Source: Streptomyces sp. NBC_00433 (GTDB taxonomy: Bacteria; Actinomycetota; Actinomycetes; Streptomycetales; Streptomycetaceae). From it: DNA of 64,000 bases. The stretch spans positions 3,352,001 through 3,416,000 of the forward strand of contig CP107926.1 of NCBI GenBank assembly GCA_036015235.1, written 5' to 3'. Positions within the stretch are counted from its first letter, which is position 1, and every line of letters begins with the position of its first letter. The notes under the pieces were generated by a model. That model saw only the letters and a program-made list of their open reading frames with translations, was not told the DNA's origin and did no database searches. Shown one piece after another: positions 8,796 through 16,951 of the stretch. The translations under genes were made by a program, and so were the position numbers.

Positions 8796-10016
8796 GTGGC
8801 AACGGAGATCGTCAACCCGCGGATCGACGGCACCACCGGCGCTGACGGGGACACGGAAGACATCCCCCTCGATCCGGTGTTCGCGCTGCACCGCGGCGGC
8901 AAGATGGAGATGAATTCCACCGTTCCGGTGCGTGACGCCGCCGACCTGTCGCTGGCGTACACGCCGGGGGTGGCCGAGGTGTGCACCGCCATCGCGGAAA
9001 AGCCGGAGCTGGTCCACGACTACACCTGGAAGTCGCAGGTCGTCGCCGTCGTCACCGACGGCACCGCGGTGCTGGGGCTCGGCGACATCGGCCCCGAGGC
9101 GTCGCTGCCGGTGATGGAGGGCAAGGCGATCCTCTTCAAGCAGTTCGGCGGGGTCGACGCCGTGCCGATCGCCCTGGCCTGCACCGACGTGGACGAGATC
9201 GTGGAGACCGTGGTCCGCCTCGCGCCGTCCTTCGGCGGGGTGAATCTGGAGGACATCTCCGCGCCGCGCTGCTTCGAGATCGAACGGCGCCTGGTGGAAC
9301 GGCTGGACATCCCGGTCTTCCACGACGACCAGCACGGCACCGCGGTCGTCACACTCGCCGCGCTGCGCAATGCGGCCAAGCTGACGGGCCGTGAGCTGGG
9401 CGAGCTGCGCGCGGTCATCTCCGGCGCCGGCGCGGCCGGTGTCGCCATCGCGAAGATCCTGGTCGAGGCGGGCATCGGCGATGTCGCGGTCACCGACCGC
9501 AAGGGCGTGGTCCACCAGGGCCGCGACGACCTCAACCCGGTCAAGCGCGAGCTGGCTTCGTATACGAACCGGGCCGGCCTGACCGGTTCGCTGGAGGCGG
9601 CGATGGCCGGCGCCGACGTCTTCATCGGCGTGTCCGGCGGTACGGTCGCCGAGCCGGCGGTCGCGTCGATGGCCAAGGGCGCCTTCGTCTTCGCGATGGC
9701 CAACCCCACCCCCGAGGTCCACCCCGAGGTCGCGAACCGCTACGCGGCGGTGGTCGCCACCGGCCGCAGCGACTTCCCCAACCAGATCAACAACGTGCTG
9801 GCCTTCCCCGGCATCTTCGCCGGCGCCCTCCAGGTGCGGGCCTCGGCCATCACCGAGGGCATGAAGCTCGCGGCGGCCGAGGCGCTGGCCGGCGTGGTGG
9901 CCGACGAGCTGAGCGCGGACCGCGTCATCCCGTCGCCCTTCGACGCGCGGGTCGCCCCCGCCGTGACCGCCGCGGTCGCGGCGGCCGCCCGCGCGGAGGG
10001 TGTCGCCCGCCGCTGA
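8796..10016 (+). CDS. malic enzyme (malate dehydrogenase, oxaloacetate-decarboxylating)
   Basis: A 406-residue short-form bacterial malic enzyme converting malate to pyruvate and CO2 with NAD(P)+. The catalytic malic domain includes LAYTPGVAEVC, GLGDIGPEASLPVMEGKA and FHDDQHGTA. The Rossmann domain begins with ISGAGAAGVA, and the FAMANPTPE and GRSDFPNQINN blocks close the active site. I chose the GTG at 8796 because AAAGGGG lies six bases upstream; an in-frame ATG at 8778 lacks a ribosome site. Streptomycetes usually carry two isoforms (NAD- and NADP-preferring), and which one this is cannot be told reliably. Confidence 0.93.
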   Translation: MATEIVNPRIDGTTGADGDTEDIPLDPVFALHRGGKMEMNSTVPVRDAADLSLAYTPGVAEVCTAIAEKPELVHDYTWKSQVVAVVTDGTAVLGLGDIGPEASLPVMEGKAILFKQFGGVDAVPIALACTDVDEIVETVVRLAPSFGGVNLEDISAPRCFEIERRLVERLDIPVFHDDQHGTAVVTLAALRNAAKLTGRELGELRAVISGAGAAGVAIAKILVEAGIGDVAVTDRKGVVHQGRDDLNPVKRELASYTNRAGLTGSLEAAMAGADVFIGVSGGTVAEPAVASMAKGAFVFAMANPTPEVHPEVANRYAAVVATGRSDFPNQINNVLAFPGIFAGALQVRASAITEGMKLAAAEALAGVVADELSADRVIPSPFDARVAPAVTAAVAAAARAEGVARR

Positions 10017-10023
10017 GCCGCGC

Positions 10024-10057
10024 GAACGGCCGATGCCCTGGCGGGCACCGGCCGTTC
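10024..10057. terminator. terminator hairpin after malic enzyme
   Basis: Starts seven bases after the malic enzyme stop. Arms GAACGGCCG and CGGCCGTTC plus inner TGCCC/GGGCA close on a TGGC loop, giving a strong GC stem. Confidence 0.75.
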
Positions 10058-10064
10058 CGTGCTC

Positions 10065-10082
10065 ATGTGACGAGCGTCACAT
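10065..10082. promoter_or_regulatory. 18-bp palindrome, CRP-type consensus
   Basis: ATGTGACGAGCGTCACAT has perfect seven-base arms and fits the streptomycete Crp consensus GTG-N6-GNCAC. The location, between two convergent genes, is not where an operator is expected. It could be a decoy or structural site. Confidence 0.4.
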
Positions 10083-10146
10083 CCAATGCCGTCACATTTT
10101 CGGCGCTCCAGTCCTCATAACAGTGCCCGGCGTGGCGTCGGGCATT

Positions 10147-10194
10147 GAGCACCTCCGTTCGCCCGGCCCCCCGTACCGGCGAGCGGAGGTGCTC
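10147..10194. terminator. bidirectional terminator hairpin, malic enzyme / trx
   Basis: Seventeen-base arms at 10147-10163 and 10178-10194 pair with a single G.T wobble around a 14-base loop, between convergent genes. It is probably used by the thioredoxin operon. Confidence 0.75.
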
Positions 10195-10251
10195 CCCCTC
10201 TTCGCCGGGCCTCCCGGGGCCCATGGGGGGCCTCCGGGGGCCCTGCGGGGC

Positions 10252-10587
10252 TCACACCACGTCGGCCAGCTCCTGGAGCAGCCGGCGCTTCGGGCGGGCG
10301 CCCACCATGACCTTGACCGGCTCGCCGGCGCGGAAGAGCAGCAGCGTCGGCATCGACATCACGCCGTAGGCGGCCTGGGTGGCGGGGTTGGTGTCCACGT
10401 CGAGCTGGACGATTCGCAGCCGGTGCGCCTCCTCCACCGCGATCTCCTCGAGGACCGGGGCGATCATGCGGCAGGGCGGGCACCAGGCGGCGGTGAAGTC
10501 GACCAGCACGGGCAGCTCGCCTGCCAGCACCTCCGCGGCGAAGGTGGCGTCGGTGACGGTCGGTACGGCGTGTGCGGTGGCGCTCAT
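10252..10587 (-). CDS. trxA: thioredoxin with CPPC active site
   Basis: A 111-residue single-domain thioredoxin: VLVDFTAAWCPPCRM (Cys36 and Cys39), the conserved Asp in LDVDTNP, and the cis-Pro loop SMPTLLLF. It reduces protein disulfides in the cytoplasm using electrons from thioredoxin reductase. The active site is CPPC rather than the usual CGPC; in known thioredoxin variants the residues between the cysteines tune redox potential. The start overlaps the MerR stop (ATGA), so the two genes are co-translated. This is probably a secondary, regulated thioredoxin. Confidence 0.93.
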   Translation of the reverse strand: MSATAHAVPTVTDATFAAEVLAGELPVLVDFTAAWCPPCRMIAPVLEEIAVEEAHRLRIVQLDVDTNPATQAAYGVMSMPTLLLFRAGEPVKVMVGARPKRRLLQELADVV

Positions 10588-11060
10588 GTCGGTCGGTTCC
10601 CCTCGTCGTGCCGCCCGGCCTCGGCCAGGACGGCGGTCAGTTCGCACAGCGGTTCGGCGTCGGCGGTCCCGGTAGCGGTCCCGCCGGCGGTGCCGTCCGC
10701 GCGCGCCTCGCGCTCCGCGCGCAGCAGCTGGGCGGCGACCTCGGCCCTCACCGAGGTCAGCCGCTCCACCCACGCGTCGATCTCCGCGAGCTTGCTGCGG
10801 TAGACCGCGAGCGAGGCGGCACAGGTGTCCCCCGCCGGGTGCCCGGCGCGCAGGCACTCCACGAAGGGCCGGGTCTCCTCCAGGCCGAAGCCGTACTCCT
10901 GGAGGGTGCGGATCTGCTCCAGCATCCGCAGGTGCTCCTCGCCGTAGCTGCGGTAGCCGTTTCCCGCCCGGTCGGCCGGCGGCAGCAGGCCGAGGGATTC
11001 GTAGTAGCGGAGCGTTCGCGGCGTGGTGCCGGCGCGCTCCGCGAGTTCGCCGATACGCAT
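10584..11060 (-). CDS. MerR-family transcriptional regulator
   Basis: A 158-residue protein. The N-terminal winged HTH (MRIGELAERAGTTPRTLRYYE) is followed by the second wing NGYRSYGEEHL, a dimerisation coiled coil (residues ~80-120) and an Ala/Thr-rich tail. Cysteines occur at the start of the effector region (FVECLRAGH, DTCAASL), so metal or thiol sensing is possible. It is in an operon with a thioredoxin, and its four-base overlap implies one transcript. The ATG at 11060 has a perfect inverted repeat 18 bp upstream, consistent with autoregulation. Confidence 0.92.
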   Translation of the reverse strand: MRIGELAERAGTTPRTLRYYESLGLLPPADRAGNGYRSYGEEHLRMLEQIRTLQEYGFGLEETRPFVECLRAGHPAGDTCAASLAVYRSKLAEIDAWVERLTSVRAEVAAQLLRAEREARADGTAGGTATGTADAEPLCELTAVLAEAGRHDEGNRPT

Positions 11061-11078
11061 GAGGACGACGGTAGACCT

Positions 11079-11092
11079 TGACGTACGCGTCA
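11079..11092. promoter_or_regulatory. probable MerR operator
   Basis: TGACGTACGCGTCA is an inverted repeat with five-base arms and a four-base centre, placed 18 bp upstream of the MerR start. MerR proteins bind dyads inside their own long-spacer promoters, so autoregulation is likely. Confidence 0.55.
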
Positions 11093-11252
11093 TGGCCAGC
11101 CCCGGATTCCGCACCGGCCGGGGCCGGGACCAGCGGATGGCAAAAACTTTCAGGATTTACGCACCGGGAGTTGCTAACTTCCAGTCCGTCTCGACAGGCT
11201 GCGCCCAGCACTTCTCTCCATGCACGCACCACCCGCAACGCGAGGAGCCTGA

Positions 11253-13280
11253 ATGCACCGCCCGAACGGACCCACCCGCCGCCGCCGCACCCTGACGCTG
11301 GCCGCCGCCCTGTCCCTGCTGGCCGGCCTGTCGGTGACCGCCGTCACCACCGGCGCGGCGCGGGCCGCCGACCCGCAGTCCGCACGGCAGGCGGAATTCA
11401 CCGCGGCGGCGCGGGAGTTCGGCGTACCACTGCCCGTACTCGAAGCGGTGTCGTACTACGAGACCCGCTGGGAGGCGCACGCCGGGCAGGCCAACGCCGA
11501 GGCGGGCTACGGCCCGATGAACCTCACCGACCTGACCGCGGCGACGCTGGACGCGGACGGGCTGAGCACCCAGTCGCCGCGCTACGCCCCGCTTCTCACC
11601 GCCCCCGCCGAGCACACCGCGGCAGCCGCGGCCCACCTGCTCGGCGCGGCCACGGCGGACGTCACCGGCGGCGAGGCGCAGAACATCCGCGGCGGCGCCG
11701 CCCTGCTCGCCTCGTACGCCAAGGGCTACGGCCACGGCAGGCTGCCGCGCGGCACCGACGGGTGGTACGCCGCCGCGGCCCGCTACAGCCAGTCCACCGA
11801 GGACAAGGTCGCGCAGGCCTTCGCCGACGGCGTGTGGTCCACCATGGCCGCCGGCGCCACCCGCACCACCGCGGACGGCCAGCTGGTCACCCTGGCACCC
11901 GTCCGCGGCCTGCACCCGGACCGCGCCGACGTGCGCAAACTCGGCCTGACCGAGGTCACCCCGCCCAGGAGCAGCACCCCCGCGGAATGCCCCACGTCAC
12001 TGCACTGCGACGTCATCCCGGGCGCCTACACCCTGCTCGACCCGTCGAACCTCGCCGACTACGGCAGCCACGACCTCGCCGACCGCCCGAACGGCAGCCT
12101 CGACATCCGCTACATCACCCTGCACAGCACCGACGAGACCTACGACGGCACCCTCGACCTCTTCAACGACCCGACCTACGCGGCCGGCGCCCACTACGTC
12201 GTCAGGTCCCAGGACGGCCAGGTCACCCAGATGATCCCGACCAAGGACATCGCCTGGGACAGCGCCAACCGCTCCTTCTACCAGCACTCCGTCGCCATCG
12301 AGCAGGAGGGCTGGGCGACCCACGGCGCCGCCTGGTTCAGCGAGGACCTCTACCGCTCCACGGCCTCCCTGGTCCGCTACCTGGCCGCGAAGTACGACAT
12401 CCCGCTGGACCGCGCCCACATCCTCGGCCACGACAACATCCCCGGCGGCACCGAGGCCGGCGTCGCCACCCAGCACTGGGACCCGGGACCGGGCTGGGAC
12501 TGGGAGCACTTCTTCGACCTGCTCGGCGCCCCGATCCGGGCCACCGCGCCCGCGGGCAGCCCCGTGGTGGCCATCAAGCCCGGTTACGCCCGCAACACCC
12601 GGTCCACGACCTACTGCGACGACGTGCAGGGCTACAAGCGGTTCCCCGGCCCTTACCGCAGCTTCGACTGCCCCGTCACCTCGCAGGACGCCCCCGCGTC
12701 CTTCGTGCCGCTGCACACCGCGCCCAGCACCACCGCGCCGCTGGTCGCCGACCCCTACCTGCACCCCGACGGCTCCGCCGGGACCAGCGCCATGAACGAC
12801 TGGGGCGACAAGGCGCCCGCCGGCGAGCAGTACGTCGTCGCCGACCGCGTCCCCGGCTGGACGGCCATCTGGTGGGGCGGCACGAAGGCCTGGCTCCAGG
12901 ACTCCCCCGCCCACCCCGCGACCGTCCCCGTCCGCGCCACCCGCATCGTCCCCAAGGCAGGCGCCACGTCCATCCCCGTCTACACCACGGCCTACCCAGA
13001 AGCCTCCGTCTACCCCCCGGACTTCGTCGCCTTCGAGGGCGGCACCGCCCCCCGCCCCCAGCTGGCCCGCGCCAAATACTCCATCCCGGCCGGCCAGTCC
13101 TACGTGGCCGCCGGCCCCGCGGTCCCGACCGACTCCTACTTCGCGATCTACTACGACGGCTCGGCGCCGTACGACCAGCACGATTTCGTCGGGGCGACGA
13201 AGGTGTACGAGATCGTCTACAACCACCGGATGGCGTTCGTGAACGCCGCGGACGTGGACGTGGTCACATCAACGTCCTGA
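11253..13280 (+). CDS. secreted N-acetylmuramoyl-L-alanine amidase (Amidase_2)
   Basis: A 675-residue secreted protein. The Sec signal peptide has an RRRR n-region, a hydrophobic core and ARA cleavage near residue 38. Residues ~45-240 form an Ala-rich helical region with an SLT-like YYETRWEAHAGQ motif. The Amidase_2/PGRP-type domain (about 280-420) carries zinc ligands in ITLHSTD (His291), the HILGHD region and TQHWDPG (His408). The C-terminal ~250 residues resemble repeated SH3-like cell-wall modules. It should cleave the muramic acid-L-alanine bond outside the cell. AGGAG occurs ~12 bp before the ATG. Confidence 0.9.
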   Translation: MHRPNGPTRRRRTLTLAAALSLLAGLSVTAVTTGAARAADPQSARQAEFTAAAREFGVPLPVLEAVSYYETRWEAHAGQANAEAGYGPMNLTDLTAATLDADGLSTQSPRYAPLLTAPAEHTAAAAAHLLGAATADVTGGEAQNIRGGAALLASYAKGYGHGRLPRGTDGWYAAAARYSQSTEDKVAQAFADGVWSTMAAGATRTTADGQLVTLAPVRGLHPDRADVRKLGLTEVTPPRSSTPAECPTSLHCDVIPGAYTLLDPSNLADYGSHDLADRPNGSLDIRYITLHSTDETYDGTLDLFNDPTYAAGAHYVVRSQDGQVTQMIPTKDIAWDSANRSFYQHSVAIEQEGWATHGAAWFSEDLYRSTASLVRYLAAKYDIPLDRAHILGHDNIPGGTEAGVATQHWDPGPGWDWEHFFDLLGAPIRATAPAGSPVVAIKPGYARNTRSTTYCDDVQGYKRFPGPYRSFDCPVTSQDAPASFVPLHTAPSTTAPLVADPYLHPDGSAGTSAMNDWGDKAPAGEQYVVADRVPGWTAIWWGGTKAWLQDSPAHPATVPVRATRIVPKAGATSIPVYTTAYPEASVYPPDFVAFEGGTAPRPQLARAKYSIPAGQSYVAAGPAVPTDSYFAIYYDGSAPYDQHDFVGATKVYEIVYNHRMAFVNAADVDVVTSTS

Positions 13281-13677
13281 CCTGAGCCACGTCCCCTTGC
13301 GGGTGCATTGCCTGACTGCGGCGGCGGCGTGGTTGCGCGCGCAGTTCCCCGCGCCCCTGAAAAACGCTCACCCTCCGCCCGGAGGGCAACGCCCCCAGCC
13401 AGGGGCGAACGCCTGGGCGCAGGAGGACGCAGGCCAAAAGGGGCGCGTGGGGGTACCCCCAGGCGAAGCTCTGGGGGAGAACTGCGCGCCCGCCGACAAG
13501 GCGGGAAAGGCGAACGGCCACCGCAAGGGGCACCCACCCAGGGGCGCGTGGGGGTACCCCCAGACGAAGCGCTGGGGGAGAACGGAGCGCCCCGCCGGCG
13601 AGGCGGGAAAGGCGAACGGCCACCGCAAGGGGCAGGGTCACGGGCAAGCACCGCGCAGCGAGTGGCTGAGGTCCGGG
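13281..13677. repeat. intergenic repeat island (copy A)
   Basis: Nearly 400 bp without a real gene, made of repeat modules. Positions ~13293-13482 form a ~190-bp composite that recurs, diverged, at ~24624-24811. It runs from a CCCCTTGCGG start through GCAGTTCCCCGCGCCCCTGA to a palindromic GTGGGGGTACCCCCA and CTGGGGGAGAAC. A second shorter unit (13530-13582) repeats the CACCCACCCAGGGGCGCGTG-palindrome part. Open frames here are compositional artefacts. Confidence 0.8.
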
Positions 13678-14607
13678 TTAAGTGGTGCGGTCGCTTTCGA
13701 GCGCCTCGTGGGTGAGGCGCAAGGCGCGGCTGGACGTCTCGGGGGTCCGTTGCGCCACGCAGACGAAGAGGCAGTCGACCACGACGAGCTGGCTGATCCG
13801 GGAGGCCATGGCCCCCGGCCTGAACGTGGTCTCGCGTCCCGCGGACACCAGCACGTGGTCGGCCAGCCGCGCGGCCGTGGAGAGCGGGTGGTTCGTGATC
13901 ACCACGGTGGTGGCGCCCTCCGCGGCGGCCCGCCGCAGCGGTTCGAGCACGTCGCGGCTCTCACCGGAGTGCGACACCGCGAGGAAGACGTCCCCGGGAC
14001 CGAGCAGCACCGCGCTGGTGAGCGCGGACTGCGAGTCGCCGTGCGCATGGCAGGGCCGGCCGATACGGGCCAGCTTCTGCTGGAGGTCCTGGGCGACCAG
14101 GCCAGACGCGCCGACCCCGGCGATATGCAGCTGCCCGCCGCCGCAGACCGCTCTGACGGCCCGGTCCAGCTCCGCGGGATCGAGCTGGCTGGCCGTCTCC
14201 TGGACGGCCTGCGACTCGGTGTGGACGAGCTTGGCGATGACCTCGGCCGCCGAGTCCTCCCGCGTGATGCCGGCGCTGAGCGTGGAGCGCGGCGCCTGCC
14301 GCGCGGCGGAAGCGGCCAGGGCGAGCCGCAGCTCGGGATAGCCGGCGAATCCGAGCGCGCGGGCGGTCCGCACGATCGAGGACTCGCTCGTCCCGGCGAG
14401 CGCGCTCAACTCGGAGATGGTGCTGCGGGCGACCTGCGCCGGGTCCTCCACGATGAGGGAGGCGATACGGGCGGCGGCTGGGGTGAGCGAGGGCAGCAGC
14501 CCCCGCACCATGGCGGTGAGCGCGTCGGCCGAGTCACTGGGCGCAGTGGCGTCCCACGATCGGTCGGTCGGTGACTCCTGGACTATTTGGTGCACGCCAG
14601 CAAGCAT
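13678..14607 (-). CDS. MurR/RpiR-family regulator with SIS domain
   Basis: A 309-residue regulator. The RpiR-type HTH covers residues ~35-110 (TISELSALAGTSESSIVRTARALGF). A SIS sugar-phosphate-binding domain covers ~150-280 (HIAGVGASGLVAQDL, LAVSHSGESRDVLEPL). Family members usually sense phosphosugars such as MurNAc-6-P, but no murQ or sugar operon is adjacent; the divergent neighbour is a PLP enzyme. The ATG at 14607 is used; an in-frame GTG at 14595 is an alternative. The target is unknown. Confidence 0.92.
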   Translation of the reverse strand: MLAGVHQIVQESPTDRSWDATAPSDSADALTAMVRGLLPSLTPAAARIASLIVEDPAQVARSTISELSALAGTSESSIVRTARALGFAGYPELRLALAASAARQAPRSTLSAGITREDSAAEVIAKLVHTESQAVQETASQLDPAELDRAVRAVCGGGQLHIAGVGASGLVAQDLQQKLARIGRPCHAHGDSQSALTSAVLLGPGDVFLAVSHSGESRDVLEPLRRAAAEGATTVVITNHPLSTAARLADHVLVSAGRETTFRPGAMASRISQLVVVDCLFVCVAQRTPETSSRALRLTHEALESDRTT

Positions 14608-14723
14608 GCACCGCGAAACACCCGTCTGGGACCCACGGGTGAAGATTCTCGGCGTCTGGACGTAATGCCGCCATACGGCCGCCCCACGTATCGGCTGTCA
14701 CACGTCCGGGTGACAATGGCCGC

Positions 14724-15656
14724 GTGTGTGCCGCGCCGTCGCTCCTGGAACCGCGACCGCCGTCGCCCCTGACCGAGGTGGCGGACGAGCGGCTGGAGCG
14801 GCACGGGGTGCGGCTGCTGCTCAAGCGGGACGACCTGGTCCACCCGGATCTGCCGGGCAACAAGTTCCGCAAGCTGCGGCTGAACCTGGCCGCCGCGCTC
14901 GCGGACGGGCACGACACCCTGCTGACCTTCGGCGGCGCCTACTCCAACCATCTGCGGGCGGTAGCGGCGGCCGGCCGGCTGCTCGGCCTGCGGACCGTCG
15001 GGGTGGTGCGGGGCGAGGAGTTGGCGGGCCGCCCGCTCAACGCGTCGCTCGCGGTGGCCGCGGCCGACGGCATGCGGCTGGATTTCGTCGACCGGGCGAC
15101 GTACCGCCGCAAGGCGGAGCCGGACGTGCTCGCCGCGCTGCTCGCCCGGCACGGCCGCGCCCGCGTCCTGCCGGAGGGCGGCTCCAACGCATTGGCGGCC
15201 GCCGGGTGCGCGGACCTGGGCAGGGAGCTGAGCGGCGCCGCCGATGTGGTGGCGGTCCCGTGCGGCACGGGCGGCACGCTCGCGGGACTGGCCGCGGGAC
15301 TGGAGGCGGGGCATATTGCCGAGCCGGGGGAATGTACCGAGGCGCGGCAGTGTGCCGAGGCGATCGGCTTTCCCGTGCTGCGCGGCGGCGGCTTCCTGGC
15401 CGGGGACGTGCTGCGGTTGCAGCAGGAGGCGTTCGGTGGGCGCCGGGGGCGCTGGCGGCTGGACGACCGCTTCCACCACGGCGGCTTCGCCAGGAGCAGC
15501 CCCGCGCTGGAGGAATTCGCCGCGGACTTCGGGCGGCGGCACGGCCTGGACCCGGAGCGGGTCTACGTGGCGAAGATGCTGCACGGTGTCGTGACGCTGG
15601 CCTGCGAAGGGGCCTTCCCGCCGGGCACCCGGGTCGCCGCGGTGATCACCGGATGA
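14724..15656 (+). CDS. D-cysteine desulfhydrase / ACC deaminase-family PLP enzyme
   Basis: A 310-residue fold-type II PLP enzyme. The Schiff-base lysine lies in LPGNKFRKL, followed by the GGAYSNHLRA substrate loop, LPEGGSNA, and the phosphate-binding CGTGGTLAG. The family comprises ACC deaminase and D-cysteine desulfhydrase; sequence alone does not decide, though genuine ACC deaminases are longer (~340). The GTG at 14724 is the likely start. It is divergent from the RpiR gene with 116 bp between them. Confidence 0.88.
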   Translation: MCAAPSLLEPRPPSPLTEVADERLERHGVRLLLKRDDLVHPDLPGNKFRKLRLNLAAALADGHDTLLTFGGAYSNHLRAVAAAGRLLGLRTVGVVRGEELAGRPLNASLAVAAADGMRLDFVDRATYRRKAEPDVLAALLARHGRARVLPEGGSNALAAAGCADLGRELSGAADVVAVPCGTGGTLAGLAAGLEAGHIAEPGECTEARQCAEAIGFPVLRGGGFLAGDVLRLQQEAFGGRRGRWRLDDRFHHGGFARSSPALEEFAADFGRRHGLDPERVYVAKMLHGVVTLACEGAFPPGTRVAAVITG

Positions 15657-15711
15657 CGGACGGCCGTGTGCCCCTTGCGCCGGTCACATCAGCCGAACGT
15701 AACCTGGTGGC

Positions 15712-16221
15712 ATGATCCGCCCCGCGACTCCCGCCGACCTGCCGGTCCTGCACGCCCTGATCCGTGAACTCGCCGACTACGAGCGGGCGCTGAGCGAGGC
15801 GAAGGCCACCGAGTCGCAGTTGCACACCGCGCTCTTCGGCCCCGACCCGGTCGCCCACGCGCTGATCGCGGCCGACGACGCCACCGGCGAGCCGGCCGGC
15901 TTCGCGCTGTGGTTCCGCAACTTCTCCACCTGGACCGGCACCGCCGGGCTGTACCTGGAGGATCTGTACGTACGCCCGCAGGCGCGCGGCGCCGGCCACG
16001 GCAAGGCGCTGCTGGCGGCGCTCGCGGCGATCTGCGTGGAGCGCGGCTGGTCGCGTTTCGAGTGGTCGGTGCTCGACTGGAACGAGAAGGCGCTGGCCGT
16101 CTACCGCTCCATCGGCGCCCTGCCGCAGGACGAGTGGACCGTGCAGCGGCTCACCGGACCGGCGCTGGCCGCACTGGCCGCCACCCGGTCGGACAACCGG
16201 ACGAATTCGCATGCGAATTGA
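15712..16221 (+). CDS. GNAT-family N-acetyltransferase (diamine acetyltransferase-like)
   Basis: A 169-residue GNAT. It has MIRPATPADLPVL at the start, the LEDLYVRPQARGAGHGKALL acetyl-CoA loop, and the W-x-VLDWN-x-x-A-x-x-Y-x-S-x-GA motif typical of the spermidine/diamine acetyltransferase branch. It probably acetylates a small amine or amino acid with acetyl-CoA in the cytoplasm. It lies 55 bp after the PLP enzyme on the same strand and may share its transcript. Confidence 0.92.
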   Translation: MIRPATPADLPVLHALIRELADYERALSEAKATESQLHTALFGPDPVAHALIAADDATGEPAGFALWFRNFSTWTGTAGLYLEDLYVRPQARGAGHGKALLAALAAICVERGWSRFEWSVLDWNEKALAVYRSIGALPQDEWTVQRLTGPALAALAATRSDNRTNSHAN

Positions 16222-16421
16222 GACCCCGAGGGGAGACCGACCGTCCGTACCTGAGCGCTTACCATGGGTGACAGGACGGTATCGCTCACCGCCCCTGACC
16301 GCCCCGCGGAGCGGCTCGCCCATGGCGGTGGCCGTCCCCCGTCCGGGCGACATCAGGGCGCGGATCGCGATAGCGTCGCTGCGAACCAGAGCAATCACTG
16401 TGTGCCACCGTGGAGGTGAGG

Positions 16422-16835
16422 GTGTCCCAGAGCGCAGGCGAGCCCGGGTCGAAGGACTTCGTAGAGGTCCGGCTGCCCGCGGCGGGTGCGTATCTGTCGG
16501 TCTTGCGGACGGCCACGGCCGGTCTCGCAGCCCGGCTGGACTTCACCCTTGACGAGATCGAGGATCTGCGGATCGCCGTGGACGAGGCGTGCGCGATCCT
16601 TTTGCAGCAGGCGGTGCCGGGCAGCGTCCTCAGCTGCGTTTTCCGGCTGGTCGGCGATTCGCTGTGGGTGACGGTAGCGGCACCCACCACGGACGGCAGG
16701 GCGCCGGAGCGCGACACCTTCGCCTGGACGGTGCTCTCCGCACTGGCCGGCGAGGTGGACTCCACCGTCGCCGAGGACAAGACGGTCAGCATCAGTCTGC
16801 ACAAGAAGCGCGGCGCCGTTCCAGGGCTGTCGTGA
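16422..16835 (+). CDS. prsH: anti-sigma factor of the RsbW/PrsH type
   Basis: A 137-residue HATPase-like protein: FVEVRLPAAGAYLSVLRTATAG, LDFTLDEIEDLRIAVDEACAILL (N-box region) and TDGRAPERDTFAWTVLSAL. It is immediately upstream of a SigB/F-type sigma gene. In S. coelicolor the counterpart (PrsH, also called UshX) binds and inhibits SigH. I prefer the GTG at 16422 because GGAGG lies five bases upstream and the product begins MSQSAGEPG; in-frame GTGs at 16410 and 16416 are less well placed. It presumably holds the sigma factor inactive until osmotic or developmental signals. Confidence 0.88.
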   Translation: MSQSAGEPGSKDFVEVRLPAAGAYLSVLRTATAGLAARLDFTLDEIEDLRIAVDEACAILLQQAVPGSVLSCVFRLVGDSLWVTVAAPTTDGRAPERDTFAWTVLSALAGEVDSTVAEDKTVSISLHKKRGAVPGLS

Positions 16836-16951
16836 AGGTCGTGAAGATCGCGGACAGGGCGGCGCCGCCGCCGTCGTCGTCAGGGTCAGCGTGTCCCGGT
16901 CCCCCTGCGGGCCGGTGACGGTACAACCGTGCAGGAAGACGGGGAAACGCC

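Noticed and set aside
10065..10082. Rex operator
   Set aside because: TGTGACGAGCGTCACA resembles the Rex TGTGN8CACA shape but lacks the AACGCGTT centre. It fits the Crp consensus better, and the convergent position argues against either as a classic operator.
13297..14574. Long plus-strand frames through repeat island A and the RpiR gene
   Set aside because: They are driven by repeat composition and antisense reading; the RpiR gene on the minus strand is well supported.
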